Assembly: GCA_007129635.1 (NCBI GenBank)
Contig: SKVE01000837.1
Span: 1-5,641, forward strand
From: Planctomycetaceae bacterium
Lineage (GTDB): Bacteria > Planctomycetota > Planctomycetia > Pirellulales > Pirellulaceae
DNA length: 5,641 nt
Reading direction: 5' to 3'
In this document: positions 1 through 5,641 of the stretch, one piece after another
Position numbering within the stretch: the first letter of the stretch is position 1
Layout: each line of letters opens with the position of its first letter
Made by a program: the position numbers and the translations under genes
The notes under the pieces: model-generated
What the model was told of the DNA's origin: nothing
The model's input: only the letters and a program-made list of their open reading frames with translations
Database searches by the model: none

Positions 1-911
1 ACCGCCGGCGCCAACACGATCAAGTCGCCATCGTCCTCGATGGCCATCCGCGTGCGGTAGATCGATTTGTTGCCCAACCAGGTGCTGTGAAACTCTTCCG
101 GGTCCAAGTAGACCACGACCTTTTTAAAGGGCTGGTCCACCACCGTAAAGTTGACCTTCACCGACAACTCGGCAGCCTGCTGGAAACACTCGTGGTCATC
201 CCCGACGTACAGCCCGCGTGTCACCAGGCGGCCGGCGCCGTCGCTGCCGACCACCGTCAGGATGTAGACCAGCGGCAGGTGGCCGCAGAAGTGATCCTGC
301 GCATAGTTCAAGATCCGTCGCAGGGGTGTGTCGGCACGGCCCATCATCCGTTCCATGCCATAAGCCGCGCCGATGAAGTGGCTCTCGTTGATCCCCTGCG
401 ATCCGCCCGTGCCGACGAAGATGTTCTTGTTGTAATTCGCCATGCCGATCACTTCGTGTGGGACCACCTGGCCGATCGAGAGGATCAGATCATGCTCGCC
501 TTGCCAGATCAATTTGTTTAACTGAGCCGGCCAAGGTCGGGTCCAGATCCCCTCGGTCACCTCGCTGACATACTCGACCGGCACCTGGCCGATGGTCAGC
601 ACATCGTCCCGCCAGCGGTGTTCGCGGATCAGCGACTTGGGCAGGCCCGGGAACATCTTCTCCAACTGCCAGTCCGGCATCGGCACGTGCGTACCCAAGG
701 CGGGCATGACGTCCGTCAGACGATCGCCGAAATGGTCGTAGGTCATGCAAGTCAGTAATCCGCCCCGGCTGTTGTATCGGGTAAAATCGGGCGGCAGCGC
801 GATCACCCGGCGACGGTCGCCCAGACGCTCAAAACACTCCGTCAACGCGGATCGCAATTGCTGGTCGGTCAGCACGGTATCGGGAGAACCCTCGGCGTAG
901 TAGATGGTCAT
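1..911 (-). CDS. LarA-type (DUF2088) nickel-dependent alpha-hydroxyacid racemase/epimerase homologue, C-terminus outside window
   Basis: The reading frame opens at an ATG at 911 and stays open to the left edge, giving 303 residues; LarA proteins are about 420 long, so roughly the last quarter is missing. Visible motifs fit the LarA N-terminal domain: DFTR (Asp42, Arg45), LGTH (His75), PHE (His152), NYNK (Lys162) and ESH (His178). The His152-Lys162-His178 spacing (10 and 16) is the same as His174-Lys184-His200 in Lactiplantibacillus LarA, where these residues bind the nickel-pincer nucleotide; His75 would match catalytic His108. LarA-family enzymes invert the alpha-hydroxy carbon of hydroxyacids, and some homologues epimerise sugar acids such as gluconate. 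The dehydratase and lyase upstream make a sugar acid the likeliest substrate here (inference). No LarB, LarC or LarE cofactor-synthesis gene is in the window. The start overlaps the upstream stop as ATGA and has a strong ribosome binding site. It could also be a non-racemase DUF2088 protein. Confidence 0.88.
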   Translation of the reverse strand, partial: MTIYYAEGSPDTVLTDQQLRSALTECFERLGDRRRVIALPPDFTRYNSRGGLLTCMTYDHFGDRLTDVMPALGTHVPMPDWQLEKMFPGLPKSLIREHRWRDDVLTIGQVPVEYVSEVTEGIWTRPWPAQLNKLIWQGEHDLILSIGQVVPHEVIGMANYNKNIFVGTGGSQGINESHFIGAAYGMERMMGRADTPLRRILNYAQDHFCGHLPLVYILTVVGSDGAGRLVTRGLYVGDDHECFQQAAELSVKVNFTVVDQPFKKVVVYLDPEEFHSTWLGNKSIYRTRMAIEDDGDLIVLAPA

Positions 912-1831
912 GCAACCTCTCCGTTGTCTTGCAAAAGTTTTCGAGCAGCACGTTCGATTTCGGCCCGATCACCCGAGTCAACCGGACTCATCAGCGGCAG
1001 AATGGGCCCCGTTTCGGCGATCCCCGCCAGCGATACGGCCGCGTGCAGCACGCGGATGGGATGGATCGAGTTTCGCAAATCCTCCAACGGCGAAAACAGG
1101 GCTCGGATCTCTTCCGCACGATCAAAATTGCCAGCTTGGACCGCGTGCATCAACTGCATCGACAGCCGCGGGGCGACGCAAACACACCCCGATGTGAATC
1201 CGCCGCATGAGAAATCTCGCAGATGAACGATCGCAGGTTGCTCGCCGATACCACTGACAATTCGCTTCGGATCCGTGTGCTCGGTCAATGCCTTCAGATA
1301 ATCGTCCTGGGCCGGGTCGTCGCGAACCACCGCGTACTTGATCCAGTTGACCACCCCGTCCTCCACTAGGCGAGAGACCGTTTCCGCAGCGATATAGCCG
1401 TCGTGCTTGATGTAAAGCACCACCGGTTTGCCCCAACGATCGGCGACCAGCCGGATACCGGTCGCGATGCCGTCGGAGGTCGCGATTTCGACTTGTGGCA
1501 AGACCATCGCCGTCGGAAACGCGAAATCTTTCAACACGGCGACCTGATCCATCATCAGCCCGAAAGCGGGGCCGATCGAGGGGATCATCAGCGTCTGCTC
1601 GCCAGAGAGTTCCTTCAGCATCTGCAGCAGGTCTGCGTACTCGCTTAAGGCCACATGGTACAGCACCGCGTTGCCCCCATACAGCAACGTGGACACTCCA
1701 CCCGCTTCCAGGTGCTGGACCATCCGGCGATTCTGCTGGATGTCCAGCCTCAGATCGGCCGAACGAGCCAAGGGGGGCACGGCGATCACCGAGGCAGATA
1801 ATCGCTGAGGGGTAATCGCTTGGGTGTCCAT
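908..1831 (-). CDS. Divergent dihydrodipicolinate synthase/N-acetylneuraminate lyase-superfamily protein (putative 2-keto-3-deoxy sugar-acid aldolase or dehydratase)
   Basis: The 307-residue length is typical of the DapA/NanA class I aldolase superfamily, a cytosolic TIM barrel. WIKYAV places Lys165 where the Schiff-base lysine lies (GIKE/GIKD in relatives), 25 residues after Tyr140 of LYIKHDGY, which fits the Tyr133-Lys161 pair of DapA less exactly (28). A glycine-rich segment, GIGEQ...GGFTSG (about 194-215), matches the late barrel strands. The canonical GTTGE motif is replaced by YGGNAV (51-56), so the two threonines that bind and protonate the pyruvate moiety are absent. True lysine-pathway DapA is therefore unlikely. 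From context it probably acts on the 2-keto-3-deoxy acid made by the dehydratase upstream, either cleaving it to pyruvate plus an aldehyde or dehydrating it as L-2-keto-3-deoxyarabonate dehydratase does. It starts 66 bases after the dehydratase stop, behind a purine-rich AGAAAGACGAGAA stretch rather than a clear Shine-Dalgarno, and overlaps the next gene by four bases. Confidence 0.85.
   Translation of the reverse strand: MDTQAITPQRLSASVIAVPPLARSADLRLDIQQNRRMVQHLEAGGVSTLLYGGNAVLYHVALSEYADLLQMLKELSGEQTLMIPSIGPAFGLMMDQVAVLKDFAFPTAMVLPQVEIATSDGIATGIRLVADRWGKPVVLYIKHDGYIAAETVSRLVEDGVVNWIKYAVVRDDPAQDDYLKALTEHTDPKRIVSGIGEQPAIVHLRDFSCGGFTSGCVCVAPRLSMQLMHAVQAGNFDRAEEIRALFSPLEDLRNSIHPIRVLHAAVSLAGIAETGPILPLMSPVDSGDRAEIERAARKLLQDNGEVA
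916..922 (-). promoter_or_regulatory. Ribosome binding site of the LarA-like gene
   Basis: On the minus strand GGAGAGG lies four bases before the ATG at 911, inside the last codons of the upstream lyase gene. It is the best Shine-Dalgarno match in the window and fixes the start at the ATGA overlap, which allows translational coupling. Confidence 0.75.
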
Positions 1832-1897
1832 GTCGATTCTCGTCTTTCTATTGCAAGGCGGACGCTGGCCTAGTCTGAATGAGGGTAAACAGCTTGG

Positions 1898-3622
1898 TCA
1901 ATAGATATCCGGTTCCGGGATTTTCGGCCCATGATGCAGGAAGTCGAAATCGCAACCTTCATGGGCCTGCGTGACGTGCCGCGTGAACAACTGGCCATAA
2001 CCTCGTGGATATTTGGCCGCCGGAGGCTGCCATCCGGACCGACGACGCTGCAGTTCCTGGTCGTCCACCAACAGTTCCAGCCGACGCGCGTCGACGTCCA
2101 GTTCGATAATATCCCCGTTCTGGACCAATGCAAGAGGACCGCCTACGAACGCTTCCGGCGAAACATGCAATACGCACATGCCGTAACTGGTCCCGCTCAT
2201 CCTCGCGTCGGAGATACGAACCATGTCCCGCACCCCTTGCCGCAGCAACTTGTCCGGGATGGGCAGCATGCCCCACTCAGGAAACCCCGGTCCGCCCTGC
2301 GGGCCAGCGTTCTTCAGCACTAACACCGAATCGGCAGTCACCGGCAGTTCCGGATCATTCAACCGTTCCTTCATGTCGCCGCGATTCTCGAAAACCACGG
2401 CCGGCCCCCGGTGCCCGAACAGACGCCGATCCGCCGCGATCGGTTTCACCACGCACCCGTCGGGCGCCAGATTGCCTCGCAAGACGAATGTCCCACCCTC
2501 GCCCGAGACCGCATTGTCCCGAGACCGGATCACGTCCGGGTCGATGACCTTGGCCTGGGCGATGTCTTCACCCAGCGAGCGGCCAGAGACGGTCCGGCAA
2601 TCCAGGTGCAGCAGGTCGCTGATCTGCAACAACAAAGCCCCCAACCCGCCCGCATTGTAGAAATCCTCCATCAGATACTTTTCGCCCGCAGGACGTACGT
2701 TGGCCAGCACCGGCGTACGGCGCGAGATTTGGTCGAAGCGTTCCAGCGGCAAATCGAATCCGGCCCGCCGCGCCATCGCGATCAGGTGGACGATCGCATT
2801 GGTCGAACCTCCGATGGCCATGTCGGTCACCACCGCATTGTCGAACGACCGCGCGGACAGGATCTGCGACGGCTTCCAATCCTCCCAGGCCATCTGGACG
2901 ATGCGCCGTCCGACGGCGGTCGCCATCCGCGCATGTTCGGCCAGCACGGCGGGAATCGACGCGGCGCCCGGCAAGGTCATCCCCAGCACTTCAGCGATGA
3001 TCGCCATCGTCGATGCCGTGCCCATCGTCATGCACTGGCCTGCCGATCGAGCGATGCAGTTTTCGATCTCCAGCCAGGCGTCCTCGCACAGATTCCCCGC
3101 TCGCAATTCGTCCCAGTACTTCCAAGCGTCGCTGCCGCTGCCCAACGTCTGGTTGCCCCAACGCGCGGTCAACATGGGTCCGGCCGGCAGGAAGATGGTC
3201 GGCAGATCCATCGAGATGGCCCCCATCAACAGACCCGGGGTCGTCTTGTCACAACCGCCCATCAGAACCGCGCCGTCGACCGGATGGCAACGCAGGATCT
3301 CCTCGGTCTCCATCGCCAACAGGTTGCGGTACAGCATCGTCGTCGGCTTCATGAACATTTCGCCCAACGACATCACAGGCACCTCGACGGGGAACCCTCC
3401 CGCCTGCCACACGCCCCGCTTGACCTGCTCGGCTCGCTCGCGAAAGTGCGAATGGCACGTGTTCAGATCGCTCCAAGTGTTCAGGATCGCGATCACCGGC
3501 TTGTCCCGGTAATCCTGGTCGTCGTACCCCATCCCTTTCAATCGGGAACGGTGCCCGAACGAACGCAGATCGCGCGGGCCAAACCAGCGATGACTTCGCA
3601 GTTGTTCAGGCGTTTTTTTCAT
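1898..3622 (-). CDS. IlvD/Edd-family sugar-acid dehydratase (L-arabinonate/D-xylonate dehydratase-like)
   Basis: This 574-residue protein resembles the pentonate/hexonate branch of the dihydroxy-acid dehydratase family, cytosolic [2Fe-2S] Mg enzymes that turn a sugar acid into its 2-keto-3-deoxy derivative. Visible landmarks are SHRWFG (10-15), ILNTWSD (46-52), Cys56, Glu88, GGCDKTTP with Cys124/Asp125/Lys126, [10 protein letters not shown] with Cys197, IGGSTNA (270-276), RGNLAPDG (382-389), Glu449 and SDARMSGT (471-478) with Ser476. As recalled, Rhizobium L-arabinonate dehydratase (579 residues) uses Cys59, Cys127, Cys200 and Ser480, a near-constant offset of 3-4, so the active site looks complete. 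SDLNTC replaces the SDxxPCN-type motif of IlvD, and the NTWSD-to-PEWG pattern favours a sugar-acid enzyme over branched-chain amino acid synthesis. The frame stays open 60 codons further upstream to 3802, but the 3622 ATG has AAGGG six bases before it and gives the family-typical N-terminus. It is the first gene of the operon. The exact substrate (arabinonate, xylonate, galactonate, fuconate) is not determined. Confidence 0.93.
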   Translation of the reverse strand: MKKTPEQLRSHRWFGPRDLRSFGHRSRLKGMGYDDQDYRDKPVIAILNTWSDLNTCHSHFRERAEQVKRGVWQAGGFPVEVPVMSLGEMFMKPTTMLYRNLLAMETEEILRCHPVDGAVLMGGCDKTTPGLLMGAISMDLPTIFLPAGPMLTARWGNQTLGSGSDAWKYWDELRAGNLCEDAWLEIENCIARSAGQCMTMGTASTMAIIAEVLGMTLPGAASIPAVLAEHARMATAVGRRIVQMAWEDWKPSQILSARSFDNAVVTDMAIGGSTNAIVHLIAMARRAGFDLPLERFDQISRRTPVLANVRPAGEKYLMEDFYNAGGLGALLLQISDLLHLDCRTVSGRSLGEDIAQAKVIDPDVIRSRDNAVSGEGGTFVLRGNLAPDGCVVKPIAADRRLFGHRGPAVVFENRGDMKERLNDPELPVTADSVLVLKNAGPQGGPGFPEWGMLPIPDKLLRQGVRDMVRISDARMSGTSYGMCVLHVSPEAFVGGPLALVQNGDIIELDVDARRLELLVDDQELQRRRSGWQPPAAKYPRGYGQLFTRHVTQAHEGCDFDFLHHGPKIPEPDIY

Positions 3623-3628
3623 TCGCGT

Positions 3629-3633
3629 CCCTT
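3629..3633 (-). promoter_or_regulatory. Ribosome binding site deciding the dehydratase start
   Basis: AAGGG on the minus strand lies six bases before the ATG at 3622. It supports that start over the longer open frame beginning at 3802, whose extra residues ([10 protein letters not shown] and onward) do not resemble the family. Confidence 0.6.
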
Positions 3634-3723
3634 CGTTCGTTTGAAATCCCCTGTTCCCCGTGGCCCGGCGCAGGTCAGCCGAAAGCACGCCGTCATCGCC
3701 ATCGCTCACCCTACCCGCCGGAC

Positions 3724-3752
3724 AGAATACCGCGAAGCAAGCCCCAAGCCAA
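3724..3752 (-). promoter_or_regulatory. Candidate sigma70-type promoter for the dehydratase operon
   Basis: On the minus strand TTGGCT (3747-3752) and TATTCT (3724-3729) are separated by 17 bases, each matching four of six consensus positions. Transcription would begin near 3717 and leave a leader of about 95 bases before the ATG at 3622. The match is weak, and planctomycete promoters are poorly defined, so this is only the best-looking candidate. Confidence 0.3.
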
Positions 3753-3755
3753 CCA

Positions 3756-3777
3756 CCCCAGCCGTCCGACGCTGGGG
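3756..3777. repeat. Inverted repeat, possible operator
   Basis: CCCCAGC and GCTGGGG form a perfect 7-bp dyad around the 8-base loop CGTCCGAC. It lies just upstream of the candidate -35 box of the operon promoter, where an activator or repressor could bind. No T-tract follows on either strand and it sits between divergent genes, so a terminator is unlikely. The dyad is visible; the regulatory role is inferred. Confidence 0.45.
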
Positions 3778-3884
3778 CGGCGGGCGTTACCAACTTAGTC
3801 ACCCAGGCAAGGCTAATTTGATTGACAAGAAACCCCTGGCCGGGTGCTTAGCAGGAGATGCGGGCCGTTTTGCAATACGGTGGC

Positions 3885-3914
3885 TTGACGCGTCGTCATG
3901 CGCAGGAGTACAAA
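3885..3914 (+). promoter_or_regulatory. Candidate sigma70-type promoter for the metallopeptidase gene
   Basis: TTGACG (3885-3890, five of six) and TACAAA (3909-3914, four of six) are separated by 18 bases. Transcription would start near 3921, about 54 bases before the ATG at 3975. The -35 box overlaps the palindrome GACGCGTC (3887-3894). A second perfect TTGACA lies at 3822-3827 but has no acceptable -10 at the right distance. Confidence 0.35.
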
Positions 3915-3974
3915 ACTGGGTGACAAAGGGGGCAATTTGAACACGCCAGGTCGAAGTCATTTTCGGGCGACGTC

Positions 3975-5606
3975 ATGAATCCAGTTTTGTTTTTTCGGTT
4001 CGGCTCTGCCATCGGCCTGTCCACACATTGTTCGGCCCGCTTTCCACGGAACGCCATCCTCTGGTTGGGACTGACTGTTTGGGTCGGTTGCGGTCGGGGT
4101 ACGCCCCCCGAACCGGCTCCTTCACCGCCGGCGGCGCTGCCAGTCGAAACGCGAGTGCCGAGTGCTTCGAAGCCTGTCGCGTCGCGGGAATCCCAGCCTT
4201 CGGGGCGGTCCACGCTTCGGAATTCCAGTTCGGACGAATCGATTGCCCCGTTGCCCGAACACCGTTCGTTGGCCGATTTGTTGGACCAGCAGGATGATAG
4301 CACTTTTCCGCCGCCCGTGATCCCTAGTCCATCCACCCCTCAATCACGGGGCCCGGAGATTCTGATCGACGATGGCAAGGTGGCGGCGGCCGGAATTCGG
4401 AAGCTGACCAGCCAGCATTTGAAGTTGTACACGGACGTTCCGGCTCAGCCGGCCGTCGATGATTTGCCAGCGGCTTTCACCACCGCTGTCGAATCTTGGT
4501 GTCGATACTTTGGTATCGATCCGTTGCATGTGATCGATTGGCAGATGATCGGATTCCTGATGCAGGACAGACTGCGGTTCGAGGCTGCCGGTCTTCTGCC
4601 CGCCGAACTGCCGCCGTTTCTGAACGGATACCAGCAGGGCATGTATCTGTGGGCCGACGAACAAGCGGACGATTACTACCGTCGCCATCTGGTGTTGCAC
4701 GAGGGCGTCCACGGTTTCATGAGTCAGTTCCTCGGTGGCATCGGACCGCCTTGGTATGCTGAAGGCATGGCGGAATTGCTGGCCACCCACCGTTGGCAAG
4801 ATGGCCAGATCCAAGTGGCGATCATGCCCCAGGATCGCGCCGAAACGCCCGGTTGGGGGCGCATCCGCATCGTCCAGGACCAGTTGCAGGCCGGACAAGG
4901 CATGATGCCCATCAGCATCATGAACTACGGCCCGCAAGCCCATATGCAGAACGAACCCTACGGTTGGTCCTGGGCTTTGGTCGCCTTCCTGGATGGACAC
5001 CCGGATTTTCGGGAACGGTTTCGGAGCCTGCATCATCGCATCCGGGATACCGACGTGACCTTGGCCTGCCAGCAATTGTTCGCAGCCGATTGGATCGACC
5101 TGAACGAACAATGGCAGATTTTCGTGGTCGATTTGGATTACGGGTACGACTTGGAGCGAGCTGCCGTTCAGCGCCGTCCGGTCCAGCCGTTACCCGCCGA
5201 CGGGGCCACGGTCTCGATCGACGCCAACCGAGGCTGGCAATCGACGGGGATTCGATTGGACGCCGGCTCCACGTATCAGCTCCAGGCAAATGGCCGGTAC
5301 CAGGTTGGTCAGACCAGCGATATCTGGTGGTGTGAACCGGGCGGGATCACGATCCAGTACCATCAAGGCCAGCCGTTGGGCCTGCTGGTCGGTGCCGTTC
5401 GGGACGAATCCCAACCGCTCACCGAACTGTCCCCTTTGACTCGCCCCAAACCGGTCGGACTGTCCCGAGTCTGGACCCCGACCTCCAGTGGTACTCTTTT
5501 CTTGAAAATCAACGAGTCGGCGGCCAGCCTTGCGGACAATCAGGGCAGTGTGACGGTCCAGATCAAACTCCAGGACAACGCACTCTCCCCAGATATCCCG
5601 GAGTGA
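3975..5606 (+). CDS. Exported gluzincin-type metallopeptidase-like protein with C-terminal PA-IL-like domain, putative lipoprotein
   Basis: The 543-residue product begins with Arg22/Arg25, a hydrophobic stretch (about 26-37) and WVGC with Cys39. This looks like an export signal and possible lipobox, although Trp at -3 is atypical. A Pro/Ser/Ala-rich, probably disordered linker follows (about 42-125). The catalytic domain (about 130-395) carries HEGVH (242-246) and, 17 residues on, PPWYAEGMAE with Glu263, the HExxH plus EG arrangement of peptidase MA-like gluzincins: two His and one Glu would bind zinc and Glu243 would be catalytic. The C-terminus (about 408-532) has the pattern of PA-IL-like galactose-binding beta-sandwiches: VSIDAN, WQSTGI, LDAGSTYQL, then LKINES and ADNQGSVTV. 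This suggests a surface or periplasmic peptidase with a carbohydrate- or cell-wall-binding module; its substrate is unknown. The start lacks a clear Shine-Dalgarno sequence. It is transcribed away from the sugar-acid operon and no partner gene is visible downstream. Confidence 0.82.
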   Translation: MNPVLFFRFGSAIGLSTHCSARFPRNAILWLGLTVWVGCGRGTPPEPAPSPPAALPVETRVPSASKPVASRESQPSGRSTLRNSSSDESIAPLPEHRSLADLLDQQDDSTFPPPVIPSPSTPQSRGPEILIDDGKVAAAGIRKLTSQHLKLYTDVPAQPAVDDLPAAFTTAVESWCRYFGIDPLHVIDWQMIGFLMQDRLRFEAAGLLPAELPPFLNGYQQGMYLWADEQADDYYRRHLVLHEGVHGFMSQFLGGIGPPWYAEGMAELLATHRWQDGQIQVAIMPQDRAETPGWGRIRIVQDQLQAGQGMMPISIMNYGPQAHMQNEPYGWSWALVAFLDGHPDFRERFRSLHHRIRDTDVTLACQQLFAADWIDLNEQWQIFVVDLDYGYDLERAAVQRRPVQPLPADGATVSIDANRGWQSTGIRLDAGSTYQLQANGRYQVGQTSDIWWCEPGGITIQYHQGQPLGLLVGAVRDESQPLTELSPLTRPKPVGLSRVWTPTSSGTLFLKINESAASLADNQGSVTVQIKLQDNALSPDIPE

Positions 5607-5641
5607 CAGAGTTTCCGAGTTTCCATCGGCGAACCTCTCTG

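Larger units (their letters stand above)
3623..3974. other. Divergent intergenic regulatory region
   Basis: These 352 bases lie between the divergent start codons of the dehydratase operon and the metallopeptidase gene. They have no convincing gene and are visibly richer in A/T runs near 3811-3835 and 3908-3940 than the flanking coding DNA. They contain a promoter candidate for each direction, one clear inverted repeat (3756-3777), an 8-base palindrome GACGCGTC (3887-3894) and a weak CCGT/ACGG hairpin (3865-3879). No riboswitch, tRNA or terminator was recognised. Confidence 0.7.

Noticed and set aside
1832..1897. Possible terminator or regulatory hairpin between dehydratase and lyase genes
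   Set aside because: Only a 4-bp AGGC/GCCT stem is visible, with no T-tract, so the gap is treated as an ordinary intra-operon spacer.
3623..3802. 60-codon N-terminal extension of the dehydratase
   Set aside because: The frame is open by chance: the extension does not resemble the family, it spans the inverted repeat and promoter candidate, and the internal ATG at 3622 has a Shine-Dalgarno sequence and the expected N-terminus.
3858..3923. 21-codon ORF directly after AGGAG in the intergenic region
   Set aside because: The AGGAG abuts the ATG with no spacing, which is too close for normal initiation, and the peptide has no recognisable features.
2411..3940. Long plus-strand open frame (509 codons) opposite the dehydratase gene
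   Set aside because: It is antisense to a gene with a complete, recognisable active site, its product is a low-complexity Arg/His/Gln-rich sequence without family motifs, and such open antisense frames are expected in GC-rich coding DNA.
4344..5111. 255-codon minus-strand frame inside the metallopeptidase gene
   Set aside because: It is a shadow of the plus-strand gene, whose HExxH and PA-IL-like motifs make it the real coding frame.
5607..5641. Direct repeat GAGTTTCC and possible CAGAG/CTCTG hairpin after the metallopeptidase stop
   Set aside because: The repeat is only eight bases, the possible stem is five base pairs across a long loop, and no T-tract is visible before the window ends, so neither a terminator nor a repeat element can be supported.

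Overview
The window is GC-rich, densely coding bacterial DNA. It holds a three-gene operon on the minus strand, read right to left from about 3622 and running off the left edge, and one divergent plus-strand gene (3975-5606). The gene repertoire suggests a planctomycete, Pirellulaceae-like: a sugar-acid dehydratase, a divergent aldolase and a LarA-like protein together, next to a secreted peptidase with a PA-IL-like C-terminal domain. This assignment is inference; no rRNA or other marker gene is present.

Minus-strand operon, in order of transcription: (1) an IlvD/Edd-family sugar-acid dehydratase (1898-3622), closest by eye to L-arabinonate/D-xylonate-type dehydratases, with its three Fe-S cysteines, Mg ligands and catalytic serine intact; (2) a dihydrodipicolinate synthase (DapA/NanA)-superfamily lyase (908-1831) that keeps the Schiff-base lysine but has lost the canonical GTTGE motif; (3) a LarA-type (DUF2088) nickel-pincer racemase/epimerase homologue (1-911, C-terminus beyond the window), which keeps the His, Lys and His cofactor residues at the spacing known from LarA. 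Genes 2 and 3 overlap by four bases (ATGA). Read together, these suggest a non-phosphorylated sugar-acid catabolic route: inversion at the alpha-hydroxy carbon, dehydration to a 2-keto-3-deoxy acid, then aldol cleavage or a second dehydration. The substrate cannot be read from the sequence.

A 352-base intergenic region (3623-3974) separates the operon from the divergent gene. It holds a weak promoter candidate for each direction and a perfect 7-bp inverted repeat with an 8-base loop that could be an operator. The plus-strand gene encodes an exported, possibly lipid-anchored protein: N-terminal hydrophobic segment, Pro/Ser/Ala-rich linker, gluzincin-type HExxH metallopeptidase domain and C-terminal PA-IL-like beta-sandwich. 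Whether it belongs functionally with the operon is unknown. No mobile element, CRISPR array, tRNA or rRNA was seen. The last 35 bases (5607-5641) hold no recognisable gene.
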